From Mycobacterium sp. 852014-52450_SCH5900713 (GTDB lineage Bacteria > Actinomycetota > Actinomycetes > Mycobacteriales > Mycobacteriaceae): DNA of 64,000 nucleotides. Within the stretch, counting starts at the first letter, position 1. Every line of letters begins with the position of its first letter. This document shows positions 34,989 to 42,924 of the stretch, in pieces. A program made the position numbers and the translations under genes. The notes beneath the pieces are model-generated. The model searched no databases. It saw only the letters and a list, made by a program, of their open reading frames with translations, and was not told where the DNA came from. The stretch lies in NCBI RefSeq assembly GCF_001667075.1, contig NZ_LZIL01000053.1, positions 186,001 to 250,000 on the forward strand, given 5' to 3'.

Positions 34989-36586
34989 TGATGCGCTCCT
35001 TCCAAAGCGTCTGAGTCTGCTTCACCGGCGGGCTCGGGCATGGGCAGCGTGAACTCGAACCGCGTCCCGTCGGTGCGGGTCGGGTCGATCCGGATGGTGC
35101 CGCCATGATGCTCGACGATCTTCTTGACCAACGCGAGGCCGACGCCGGTCCCGGCGTACACGTCGCGGCCGTGCAGGCGTTGGAAAATGACGAAGACCTT
35201 GTCGGCGAACTCGACCGGGATACCGATGCCGTTGTCCGACACGGTGATCACCCATTCGCCGTCGTGGACGCCGGTGCCCGGCGCGCACTCGATGACGACG
35301 CGGGGCCGGCGGTCTTTGTGCCGGAACTTCACCGCGTTGCCGATCAGGTTCTGCCATAGCATCGTCAGCAGCATGGGGTCGCCCTTGATCCGCGGGAGCG
35401 CGTCGGGGCGCACGATTTCGGCTTCCGACTCTTCGATCGCGGTGGCCAGGTTGGCCAGGCCGGAGTCCAGCGCCGTGTCGAGGTCCACGTCGGTCTCCGT
35501 GGCACCCAGGCGCCCGACGCGCGAGAAGGTAAGCAGGTCATTGATCAGCGCCTGCATCCGTTTGGCCCCGTCGACCGCGAATCCGATGTATTCGATACCG
35601 CGCTCGTCGAGCTTGTCGCCGTATCGCCGCTCCAGCAGCTGGCAGAACGAGGCGACCTTGCGCAGCGGCTCCTGCAGATCGTGCGACGCGACGTAGGCGA
35701 ACTGCTCGAGTTCGGTGTTGGACCGGCGCAATTCGGCCGCCTGCTCGTCCAGCTGCGCCTGGGCCGTACGCGATGTCTCGAGCTCGTCGACCATGCGCTT
35801 GCGCATGTTCTCCACGTTGATCGCCATGTCGCGAACGTCTTTGGGCCGCTTCGGCGGCGCGATGCTTTCCTCGAAGTTGCCCTCGGTGATCCGCCGGCAC
35901 GCCGCGGCCAGCGCGGCGAGCGGACGCGCGACCGTGTCCCGGATCAGGACCCCCAGCATCCCGGCCGTGACGAAGAACAGCAACACCATGGCGCCGAATG
36001 CCCTATTGCGCCAGGCATCGACCCGCTTGAGTTCGTCCGCGGCGGTCGCCCGCGCGGCGGCCAGGTCCGCGTTCTGGCTGTCGAAAAGCATTCGCAAATG
36101 GTCGAATTCGGCTTTGCCGCGCTCCGCCGACGGTTTGCTCGTGACGTTCTTGCCGTTCGGCATCACGGTGCCGATGACCGGTTCGGCGTAGCTTGCCCGC
36201 CACTTGGCCGCGGCGTTCTCGATCGCGTCCAGGTCACCGATGAGGTCCGGACGCTCGCTCAGGTGGCGCCGGATGTCGTCCACCGCAGTGCGTTCGGCGT
36301 GTTGCCCGTCGTAGTACGGCGTGAGGAATTGCCGGTCCCCGGCGATCAGGTAGCCCCGGATGCCCGTCTCCTGGTCGCGCAGCGCGGCCTGCAGCTGGAA
36401 GGCCGCCACGCGCGCCGGCTGGATGTTGTCGAGGAGTTCGTGCGTCATCTCGTCGGTGCGGTCCAGCAAGAGCGCGCCGACGAGTGCGCCGGCCAGCACC
36501 ATCACGCCCATGCTGACCAGGACCAGGGCCTGCCAGCCACGCACGGTGAGCTGCGACAGGCGCAGGCGGCGCAACCTCGGGATCAC
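34985..36586 (-). CDS. CHASE3-type sensor histidine kinase
   Basis: A 533-residue kinase. Membrane segments at about 19-41 and 197-215 enclose a CHASE3-type helical sensor (DQETGIRGYLIAGD and a C-terminal helix rich in Ala/Asp). HAMP covers about 216-268 and a coiled coil about 265-296. The dimerisation box reads VASHDLQEPLRKV with His302, the subfamily of phytochrome-like kinases. ATPase motifs are QNLIGNAVKF, DNGIGIP and GTGVGLALVKKIVEHHGG. Both ends overlap neighbours by 4 bp, so PP2C, kinase and receiver are one translationally coupled unit. Confidence 0.93.
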   Translation of the reverse strand: MIPRLRRLRLSQLTVRGWQALVLVSMGVMVLAGALVGALLLDRTDEMTHELLDNIQPARVAAFQLQAALRDQETGIRGYLIAGDRQFLTPYYDGQHAERTAVDDIRRHLSERPDLIGDLDAIENAAAKWRASYAEPVIGTVMPNGKNVTSKPSAERGKAEFDHLRMLFDSQNADLAAARATAADELKRVDAWRNRAFGAMVLLFFVTAGMLGVLIRDTVARPLAALAAACRRITEGNFEESIAPPKRPKDVRDMAINVENMRKRMVDELETSRTAQAQLDEQAAELRRSNTELEQFAYVASHDLQEPLRKVASFCQLLERRYGDKLDERGIEYIGFAVDGAKRMQALINDLLTFSRVGRLGATETDVDLDTALDSGLANLATAIEESEAEIVRPDALPRIKGDPMLLTMLWQNLIGNAVKFRHKDRRPRVVIECAPGTGVHDGEWVITVSDNGIGIPVEFADKVFVIFQRLHGRDVYAGTGVGLALVKKIVEHHGGTIRIDPTRTDGTRFEFTLPMPEPAGEADSDALEGAHQ

Positions 36587-37779
36587 CTGGTGGTCCGTTC
36601 GACCCGCAGCACGGCGATGTCGTCGGTGAGCCCGCCCTGCGACTGGGCCAGCGCCTGGGCGCCGTCGATGAGCGCGTCGACGAACTCCAGTCCCGGCCGG
36701 TTCGCGTGCGAGCGGGCCAGCTCGAGCAGACCGTCCTCGCCGAGGCGCTGGGTGCCTTGTCCGGAATACCCCTCGAACAGGCCGTCGGTCAGCAGCAGCA
36801 GGCCGTGGCCCGCGGGAAAGTCCATCTCATGGCGCGGCCAGTCGTCGTCGGCGCGCAGGCCCAGCGCCGGACCTCCCGGCGGCTCCACCCATTCGACCGT
36901 TCCGTCGCGCTGCAACAGCATCCCGGGGTGACCGGCCCGGATGACGGTGATGAGTTGGCTGTCGGCCGGGATCTCCAGACTGAGCACGGTCGCGAAAACG
37001 CCTGTGCCCGTGCGCTCGGAGTGCAGCACCCGCTCGAGCTGCCGCATCAGCTCCACCCCGTGCACGCCGGCGAAGGTGAGCGCGCGAAAGGCGATGCGCA
37101 GCGCCGCGCCCAGGGCGGCCTCGTGCGGCCCGTGCCCAGCGACGTCGCCGATCAGGACGTGAACGACCCGGTCGGGCGTCTGGACCACGTCGTAGAAGTC
37201 GCCGCACAGCAGCGCGTCCTCGCGGCTCGGCCGGTACCGCGCGACGATGTCTACGCCCGGGTTGTCCAGTAGCAGCGGGGAGGGCAGCAGGCCGCGCTCC
37301 AGCAGGGCGTTCTCCCGGGCCCGCAGCTGGGTCGCGTGCAGGTCGGCGGCGATCAGCTCGGCGCGCTTGCGCTCGATCGCGTACAGCAGTGCGCGCCGCA
37401 GCATCTCGGGCTCGACCCGGCCCTTCACCAGGTAGTCCTGGGCACCGGCGGCGACCGCCGAGGCGCCGAAGTACTCGTCGTTCAGCCCGGTCAGCACGAC
37501 GATGGGAACGGTGGCGTCGCGCTTGGCGATGCGGTCCAGCGCGTCCATGCCGTTGGCGTCGGGCAGGTGTAGGTCCAGCAGCACGCAGTCGGGCCGGGCG
37601 GAGGCGAGTTCGCGCTCGGCGTGGGCCATCGACTGCGCCCACACCACCCGGATATCGGCGACCGCATCGGCGATCAGGTCTTCCACCAGCACCGCGTCGG
37701 CGCGGTCGTCCTCGACCAATAGCAACGAGAACGACTGCCAGTTCGCCGGCGGGGTCACTGGAGCGCGCACGGGCATCAT
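36583..37779 (-). CDS. receiver-PP2C (RsbU-type) serine phosphatase
   Basis: A 398-residue response regulator with a phosphatase output. The receiver has Glu-Asp-Asp at 23-25, phospho-acceptor Asp69 (LLDLHLP) and Lys119. A helical linker follows (130-165). The PP2C domain has its metal aspartates in CGDFYD (Asp194), GDVAGHG (Asp212), LLTDGLFEG (Asp332) and LTDDIAV (Asp386/387). Such proteins dephosphorylate STAS anti-sigma-factor antagonists. The first ATG overlaps the stop of a 23-codon leader ORF. A second ATG follows directly. Confidence 0.93.
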   Translation of the reverse strand: MMPVRAPVTPPANWQSFSLLLVEDDRADAVLVEDLIADAVADIRVVWAQSMAHAERELASARPDCVLLDLHLPDANGMDALDRIAKRDATVPIVVLTGLNDEYFGASAVAAGAQDYLVKGRVEPEMLRRALLYAIERKRAELIAADLHATQLRARENALLERGLLPSPLLLDNPGVDIVARYRPSREDALLCGDFYDVVQTPDRVVHVLIGDVAGHGPHEAALGAALRIAFRALTFAGVHGVELMRQLERVLHSERTGTGVFATVLSLEIPADSQLITVIRAGHPGMLLQRDGTVEWVEPPGGPALGLRADDDWPRHEMDFPAGHGLLLLTDGLFEGYSGQGTQRLGEDGLLELARSHANRPGLEFVDALIDGAQALAQSQGGLTDDIAVLRVERTTR

Positions 37780-37847
37780 TTCCCGGTCATCCGGGCGCGC
37801 ACAGACGGCGCCAGGCCGTTCACTGAGACCCCCACGGTCAGACCCAT
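37776..37847 (-). CDS. possible 23-residue leader peptide of the PP2C cassette
   Basis: A 24-codon ORF (ATG at 37847, stop TGA at 37778-37776) immediately precedes the phosphatase gene; stop and start share ATGA. The peptide opens MGLTVGVSVNGL and ends with a basic RARMTGK tail. TAGAGT stands 7 nt before its ATG, a leaderless-promoter geometry. The phosphatase itself has no clear ribosome site, so translation by coupling from this ORF is plausible. No homologue is known to me. Confidence 0.4.
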   Translation of the reverse strand: MGLTVGVSVNGLAPSVRARMTGK

Positions 37848-37854
37848 TCGCACG

Positions 37855-37860
37855 ACTCTA
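37855..37860 (-). promoter_or_regulatory. predicted leaderless -10 element of the signalling cassette
   Basis: On the minus strand TAGAGT is followed by 7 nt and the ATG of the 23-codon leader ORF. No good -35 is visible. Confidence 0.4.
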
Positions 37861-37912
37861 CGTGTGGCCCCACCACCCCGAATGGCTGCCCTGAGAGATG
37901 CTAGCGTCGCGT

Positions 37913-39082
37913 TCAGCGCAGCAGCGCCCGCGACATGACAACGCGCTGAATCTGATTCGTGCCCTCGTAGATCTGGGTGATCTTGGCGTCGCGCATCATC
38001 CGCTCGACCGGGAAGTCGACGGTGTAGCCGGCGCCGCCGAAGAGTTGCACCGCGTCGGTGGTCACCTCCATCGCGACGTCCGACGCCCAGCACTTGGACG
38101 CCGCGGAGATGAAGCCCAGGTTGGATTCGCCGCGTTCCGCGCGGGCGGCCGCGTGGTAGACCATCAGCCGGGCCGACTCCAGCTTCATGGCCATGTCGGC
38201 GAGCATGAACTGCACACCCTGGTTGTCGCTGACCGGGTTGCCGAACTGCTTGCGGTCCTTGGTGTAAGCGATGGCGGCGTCCAGCGCGCCCTGCGCGATG
38301 CCGACCGCCTGGGCGCCGATGGTGGGGCGGGTGTGGTCCAGCGTCGCCAGCGCGGTCTTGAAGCCGGTGCCCGGCTCACCGATGATCCGGTCGCCGGGGA
38401 TGCGGCAGTTCTCGAAGTACAGCTCGGTGGTCGGGGAGCCCTTGATGCCGAGCTTCTTCTCTTTGGGCCCGACGGTGAACCCCTCGTCGTCGGCGTGCAC
38501 CATGAACGAGGAGATGCCATTGGCGCCCTTGTCCGGGTCGGTGACCGCCATGACGGTGTACCAGCTCGACTTGCCGCCGTTGGTGATCCAGCACTTGGCG
38601 CCGTTGAGAATCCAGTCGTCGCCGTCGGCCTTGGCCCGCGTGCGCATCGAGGCCGCGTCGCTGCCGGCTTCCCGCTCGGAAAGCGCGTAGGACGCCATCG
38701 CGGTGCCGTCGGCGATGGACGGCAACACCTGCTTCTTCAGCTCGTCGGAGCCCCGCAGGATCAGCCCCATGGTGCCCAGCTTGTTCACCGCGGGGATCAG
38801 CGAGGCCGAGGCGTCGACGCGGGCGACCTCCTCGATCACGATGCACGCCGCGACGGAATCCGCGCCCTGGCCGCCGTACTCCTCGGGGACGTGGACCGCG
38901 TTGAAGCCGGACGCGTTGAGCGCCTGAAGCGCCTCGTCCGGGAAGCGCGAATTCTCGTCCACGTCGGCGGCGTGCGGCGCGATCTCCTTCTCCGCCAGCG
39001 CGCGGATCGCCGCCCTCAGCTCCTGGTGCTCCTCGGGCAACTGGAACAAATCGAACGACGGGTCTCCGGCCCAACCAGCCAT
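37913..39082 (-). CDS. fadE25: acyl-CoA dehydrogenase FadE25
   Basis: A 389-residue flavoenzyme catalysing alpha-beta dehydrogenation of acyl-CoA in beta-oxidation. Recognisable segments: PEEYGGQGADSVAACIVIEEVAR, YALSEREAGSDAASM (FAD/substrate site), CWITNGGKSSWYTVMAV, and the C-terminal IYEGTNQIQRVVMSRALL containing the catalytic-region glutamate. The ATG is preceded by GGAGG. It is the same order as fadE25-purE-purK in M. tuberculosis. Confidence 0.95.
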   Translation of the reverse strand: MAGWAGDPSFDLFQLPEEHQELRAAIRALAEKEIAPHAADVDENSRFPDEALQALNASGFNAVHVPEEYGGQGADSVAACIVIEEVARVDASASLIPAVNKLGTMGLILRGSDELKKQVLPSIADGTAMASYALSEREAGSDAASMRTRAKADGDDWILNGAKCWITNGGKSSWYTVMAVTDPDKGANGISSFMVHADDEGFTVGPKEKKLGIKGSPTTELYFENCRIPGDRIIGEPGTGFKTALATLDHTRPTIGAQAVGIAQGALDAAIAYTKDRKQFGNPVSDNQGVQFMLADMAMKLESARLMVYHAAARAERGESNLGFISAASKCWASDVAMEVTTDAVQLFGGAGYTVDFPVERMMRDAKITQIYEGTNQIQRVVMSRALLR

Positions 39083-39096
39083 CTCAAGCCTCCTTG

Positions 39097-39609
39097 CTAC
39101 TCGCCGGTAACTTTACCGTGCAGCTGCTGCAGCGCCTCATCCTTGGCGCGCACGCTGTCGGCCAGCTGGCCTTGGAACTCGACGAGGCGGGCCCGCAGCG
39201 CCGGGTCGGACGAGCCGAGGATGCGCACCGCGAGCAGGCCCGCGTTGCGCGCGCCGCCGATCGAGACCGTGGCCACCGGGACGCCGGCAGGCATCTGCAC
39301 GATCGACAGCAACGAGTCGAGGCCGTCCAGGCGCGCCAGCGGAACCGGCACCCCGATCACCGGCAGCGGCGTCGCGGACGCGACCATCCCGGGCAGGTGG
39401 GCGGCGCCGCCGGCGCCCGCGATGATCACCTCGATGCCGCGGTCGGCCGCGCCGCGCGCGTAGTCGAACATCGCCTGGGGCGTGCGATGCGCCGAGACCA
39501 CCCGAACCTCGGCCGGCACGTCGAACTCGGCCAGCGCCGCCGCGGCGTCGGACATCACCGACCAGTCGCTGTCGCTGCCCATGATCACGCCAACGCGAGG
39601 CTCACTCAT
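39097..39609 (-). CDS. purE: N5-carboxyaminoimidazole ribonucleotide mutase PurE
   Basis: A 170-residue class I PurE that converts N5-CAIR to CAIR in purine synthesis. Phosphate-binding GSDSDW is at 11-16; the catalytic histidine is in SAHRTP (39-44); the AGGAAHLPGM loop follows. Its start overlaps the end of purK by 8 bp, so the two successive enzymes are coupled. Confidence 0.96.
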   Translation of the reverse strand: MSEPRVGVIMGSDSDWSVMSDAAAALAEFDVPAEVRVVSAHRTPQAMFDYARGAADRGIEVIIAGAGGAAHLPGMVASATPLPVIGVPVPLARLDGLDSLLSIVQMPAGVPVATVSIGGARNAGLLAVRILGSSDPALRARLVEFQGQLADSVRAKDEALQQLHGKVTGE

Positions 39610-40831
39610 GCGGATCCCATCCGTCCGTCCACTGCCCGTGCGACAACCAGTGTGCCGCCAACTCGGCGCGCGTCCGCAGCGCGGCCACCTCCGCCATGTC
39701 GGTACCCAGAAAATTGACGTGGCCGACCTTGCGACCGGGCCGTTCCTCCTTGCCGTAGAGGTGCACCCGGGCGTCGGGCATCCGCGCGAACAGGTGGTGC
39801 AACCGCTCGTCGATCGTCATCGCGGGCCGCTCCGCGGCGCCGAGCACGTTGGCCATCACCGTCACCGGCGCGATGGCGTCGGTGTCGCCCAGCGGATAGT
39901 CCAGCACCGCGCGGACGTGCTGTTCGAATTGACTGGTGCGCGCCCCGTCCATGGTCCAGTGCCCGGAGTTGTGCGGCCGCATCGCCAGCTCGTTGACGAG
40001 CAGCTCCCCGTCGGTGGTCTCGAACAGCTCGACCGCGAACACCCCGACCACACCCAGCTCGGCGGCCAGGCGCAACGCCAGCTGCTGGGCGGCGGCCGCG
40101 ACGCTATCGGGCAGCCCGGGGGCGGGCGCGATCACCTGCACGCAGATCCCGTCCTGTTGCACCGTCTCGACGACCGGCCACGCCGCGCCCTGGCCGAACG
40201 GTGAGCGCGCCACCAGCGCCGAAAGCTCGCGGCGCAGACTCACCTGCTCCTCGGCCATCACCGGCACCTCAGCCGCCAGGAAGTCGGCCGCGATCTCTCG
40301 GGCGTGCAGCGGGTCGCGTGCCATCCGCACCCCGCGCCCGTCGTAGCCACCGCGCACCGCTTTCACGACCACGGGGCCGGCGATGCGCCGCGCGAAGGCA
40401 TCGAGTTCGTCGACGCTCCGGATTTCGGCGTAGGTGGGCACGGGAACGCCCAGCGACTCCAGCTTCCGGCGCATGACCAGCTTGTCCTGGGCGTGCACCA
40501 GCGCCTGCGGCGGCGGGGCGACGTTGACGCCCTCGGCGACCAGCTTGTCCAGCAGCTCGCCCGGCACATGCTCGTGATCGAACGTCAGGACATGGGCCCC
40601 GGCGGCGACCCGGCGCAGGTCTTCCAGCTCGGTGTGCGAACCGATCACGACGTCGGGGGTGACCTGCGCGGCCGGCTCGTCGGCGGCGGTCGCCAGCACC
40701 CGCAGCGTCTGCCCCAGGGCGATCGCGGCCTGATGGGTCATCCGGGCAAGCTGGCCGCCGCCGACCATGGCGACCAACGGCGCTACTGCGGGGGCGGCCC
40801 TGGGCGGGCGTGTACTCGGCACGGCCATCAT
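39602..40831 (-). CDS. purK: N5-carboxyaminoimidazole ribonucleotide synthase PurK
   Basis: A 409-residue ATP-grasp enzyme that carboxylates AIR using ATP and bicarbonate. MVGGGQLARMTHQAA is the nucleotide-fold opening; KAVRGGYDGRGVRM is the ATP-grasp lysine/glycine loop; ELFETTDGELLVNELAMRPHNSGHWTMDG is the metal and product site. ATG codons occur at 40831 and 40828; no ribosome site distinguishes them. It starts a two-gene operon with purE. Confidence 0.95.
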   Translation of the reverse strand: MMAVPSTRPPRAAPAVAPLVAMVGGGQLARMTHQAAIALGQTLRVLATAADEPAAQVTPDVVIGSHTELEDLRRVAAGAHVLTFDHEHVPGELLDKLVAEGVNVAPPPQALVHAQDKLVMRRKLESLGVPVPTYAEIRSVDELDAFARRIAGPVVVKAVRGGYDGRGVRMARDPLHAREIAADFLAAEVPVMAEEQVSLRRELSALVARSPFGQGAAWPVVETVQQDGICVQVIAPAPGLPDSVAAAAQQLALRLAAELGVVGVFAVELFETTDGELLVNELAMRPHNSGHWTMDGARTSQFEQHVRAVLDYPLGDTDAIAPVTVMANVLGAAERPAMTIDERLHHLFARMPDARVHLYGKEERPGRKVGHVNFLGTDMAEVAALRTRAELAAHWLSHGQWTDGWDPHE

Positions 40832-40872
40832 GGTGTCACGGCGCGGGCGGCGTGTTGACCGGCGGTGACACC
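40832..40872. promoter_or_regulatory. long-spaced inverted repeat upstream of purK and the GtrA gene
   Basis: Perfect 8-bp arms GGTGTCAC and GTGACACC are separated by 25 nt; the left arm abuts the purK start codon. It could be a protein-binding site or a hairpin in the purK leader. The 97-bp divergent gap otherwise contains the GtrA-gene promoter. Confidence 0.35.
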
Positions 40873-40914
40873 GAATCGTTATGTACGATTTTGCGTCGAT
40901 TTTGTGTCCGTCCG

Positions 40915-40920
40915 TACACT
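40915..40920 (+). promoter_or_regulatory. predicted leaderless -10 element of the GtrA-family gene
   Basis: TACACT is followed by 8 nt and GTG at 40929. TTGCGT lies 18 nt upstream as a possible -35. Confidence 0.5.
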
Positions 40921-40928
40921 GACCACTT

Positions 40929-41588
40929 GTGCCCTTCGCCGACGCCGCAATCGAGCGCATGCCCGGGTTTATTCAGCCCTATTTGCTGCGCCACCACGAG
41001 CTGATCAAATTCGCCATCGTCGGCGGCACCACGTTCGTGATCGACTCGGCGATTTTCTACACCCTGAAGCTGACAATTCTGGACTCCAAGCCGGTCACCG
41101 CGAAGGTCATCGCCGGCATCGTCGCGGTGATCGCCTCCTACGTGTTGAACCGCGAGTGGAGCTTCCGCGATCGCGGCGGCCGGGAACGGCACCACGAGGC
41201 GCTGCTGTTCTTCGCCTTCAGCGGCGTGGGGGTGCTGCTGTCCATGGCGCCGCTGTGGTTCTCCAGCTACGTCCTGCAGCTGCGGGAGCCGATGGTCTCG
41301 CTGACCGTGGAAAACATCGCCGACTTCATCTCGGCCTACATCATCGGCAACCTGCTGCAGATGGCCTTCCGCTTCTGGGCGTTCCGGCGCTGGGTGTTTC
41401 CCGACGAGTTCGCGCGCAACCCCGACAAGGCACTGGAATCCGCCCTCACCGCCGGCGGCATCGCCGAGATGCTCGAGGACGAGATCGAGGGCGGGAACGT
41501 CACTCCGCTGCGCACCTGGCGCAACCGGGCCGGCCGGTGGGGTCAGCTGGGCGACTCCTCCGAACCCAGGGTGTCGAAGACTTCGTGA
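40929..41588 (+). CDS. GtrA-family membrane protein
   Basis: A 219-residue protein with four hydrophobic segments in the GtrA pattern: KFAIVGGTTFVIDSAIFYTL, VIAGIVAVIASYVLNREWSF, LLFFAFSGVGVLLSMAPLWF, and ISAYIIGNLLQMAFRFWAFRRWVF. GtrA proteins move or present prenyl-linked sugars for cell-surface glycans. The C-terminal 60 residues are hydrophilic. Its 3' end overlaps the convergent PH-domain gene by 46 bp. Similar to Rv3277 but shorter at the C-terminus. Confidence 0.88.
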   Translation: MPFADAAIERMPGFIQPYLLRHHELIKFAIVGGTTFVIDSAIFYTLKLTILDSKPVTAKVIAGIVAVIASYVLNREWSFRDRGGRERHHEALLFFAFSGVGVLLSMAPLWFSSYVLQLREPMVSLTVENIADFISAYIIGNLLQMAFRFWAFRRWVFPDEFARNPDKALESALTAGGIAEMLEDEIEGGNVTPLRTWRNRAGRWGQLGDSSEPRVSKTS

Positions 41589-42061
41589 TACAGCAGCGCG
41601 TGCACCTCGCGCAGGCGCGGAATGTCATAGAACTCCAACGGATCCTGTGACGCCGATTCGATAATCAGCGTCCCGGTGCGAAACATTCGCTCGGTGATCC
41701 GATCGCGGAATTCCACGCTGTTGATCCGTGCCAGGGGGATATCGATTCCGGTGCGGGTGAGCACCCCGTGCCGAAACATCACCCGCCGGTTCGTCACAAC
41801 GAAATGAGTGGTCAGCCAGCTCAGGAACGGCCACAGCGTCAGCCAGCCGACGATCACCAGCCAGATGCCCCAGATGACGCCATAGATGATGTTCTTGGCC
41901 AGCTGACCCCAATGCGTCGAGTTCAGGTATCCCGATCCGAACGCCGCCAGCGCGGTCGCCAGCAGCAGGGCCACGACGGGCCAGATCAACCGCTTCCAGT
42001 GCGGGTGGCGGTGGACGATAACCTGCTCGCCCGCGGCCAGGATGTTATCCGGGTAGCTCAT
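41543..42061 (-). CDS. bacterial PH-domain (DUF304) membrane protein
   Basis: A 172-residue protein, the same length as Rv3278c. Two membrane helices (LIWPVVALLLATALAAFGSGYL and VIWGIWLVIVGWLTLWPFLSW) are followed by a bPH2 domain (FVVTNRRVMFRHGVLTRTGIDIPLARINSVEFRDR). Function unknown; such proteins are often part of envelope or secretion complexes. The ATG at 42061 is chosen over upstream codons because it gives the family length and has TAATGT 8 nt before it. Confidence 0.88.
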   Translation of the reverse strand: MSYPDNILAAGEQVIVHRHPHWKRLIWPVVALLLATALAAFGSGYLNSTHWGQLAKNIIYGVIWGIWLVIVGWLTLWPFLSWLTTHFVVTNRRVMFRHGVLTRTGIDIPLARINSVEFRDRITERMFRTGTLIIESASQDPLEFYDIPRLREVHALLYHEVFDTLGSEESPS

Positions 42062-42069
42062 GCCCGCCG

Positions 42070-42075
42070 ACATTA
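42070..42075 (-). promoter_or_regulatory. predicted leaderless -10 element of the PH-domain gene
   Basis: On the minus strand TAATGT is followed by 8 nt and then the ATG at 42061. Confidence 0.4.
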
Positions 42076-42094
42076 GCCGCGCGGGGCCGGACAA

Positions 42095-42907
42095 CTAGCG
42101 CAAATGCACCACGTCGCCCGCCGAGACGACGACGGTCTCTCCCCCGGTGTCGATGCACAGCCTGCCCTGGTCGTCGACGGCGGTCGCGTCCCCGACCACT
42201 TCCTTGCCGCCGGGCAGGTGGGCCCGCACCCGGTGGCCGATGGTCAGGCTGCGCGCCCGGTAGTCGGCCGCCAGCGCCCAGTCCGCCCCGCGCGCGGCGC
42301 GCCACGCCACGATCCGCCGGCCGAGCTCGGACAACAGCCCGCACACCAGCAGGGTGCGGTCGGGAGCCTGCACACCGAGGTCGAGCATCGAGGTGGCCCC
42401 CTCGATGCCGTCGGGCGCCTGAAACACGTTGAGTCCCAGACCGATCACCACCACCGGACGGGCCACCTCGGCGAGGATGCCGGCGAGCTTGCCCGGGGAT
42501 TCGGGGGCGCCCGCCAGCACGTCGTTGGGCCACTTGAGCCCCACCGGAACCCCGCCGAGCAGCGGGGCCACCGTGTCGACCACCGCCACCCCGGTGGCCA
42601 GGGGCAACCAGCCCCAGCCGGCGGTCGGCACGTCGACGATGCTGACGCCGACCGACATCGTGATCTGGGTCCGCGGGGTGGCCGACCAGCTGCGGCCGTG
42701 TCGCCCGCGGCCCGCCGTCTGGTGCTCGGCGATCAGCACCGCCCCGGCCACGTCGGTCCCTGACGCCGCTCGCTCGAGCAGGTCGGCGTTCGTGGAGCCG
42801 GTCTGTTCGACGACGTCGAGTCGCCGCCAGCCCAGTCCGGTGCCGATCAGTTCGGCGCGCAGCGCGGCCTGGTCCAGCGGTGCCCTGAGCTGGTCTCGGT
42901 CTGTCAC
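42095..42907 (-). CDS. birA: biotin-protein ligase BirA
   Basis: A 270-residue ligase that makes biotinyl-AMP and attaches biotin to acyl-CoA carboxylase subunits such as AccA3 in this window. The biotin/ATP loop GRGRHG is at 66-71, QTGSTN at 35-40, and KWPNDV at 125-130. There is no N-terminal helix-turn-helix, so it is not a repressor (class I type). The GTG start at 42907 is supported by TACGCT 7 nt upstream. Confidence 0.94.
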   Translation of the reverse strand: MTDRDQLRAPLDQAALRAELIGTGLGWRRLDVVEQTGSTNADLLERAASGTDVAGAVLIAEHQTAGRGRHGRSWSATPRTQITMSVGVSIVDVPTAGWGWLPLATGVAVVDTVAPLLGGVPVGLKWPNDVLAGAPESPGKLAGILAEVARPVVVIGLGLNVFQAPDGIEGATSMLDLGVQAPDRTLLVCGLLSELGRRIVAWRAARGADWALAADYRARSLTIGHRVRAHLPGGKEVVGDATAVDDQGRLCIDTGGETVVVSAGDVVHLR

Positions 42908-42914
42908 CGGACCC

Positions 42915-42920
42915 AGCGTA
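42915..42920 (-). promoter_or_regulatory. predicted leaderless -10 element of birA
   Basis: On the minus strand TACGCT is followed by 7 nt and the GTG at 42907. Confidence 0.5.
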
Positions 42921-42924
42921 GAAC

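Noticed and set aside
33082..35106. 674-codon minus-strand frame across the CoA transferase and methyltransferase
   Set aside because: Compositional shadow of plus-strand genes; it also merges unrelated genes.
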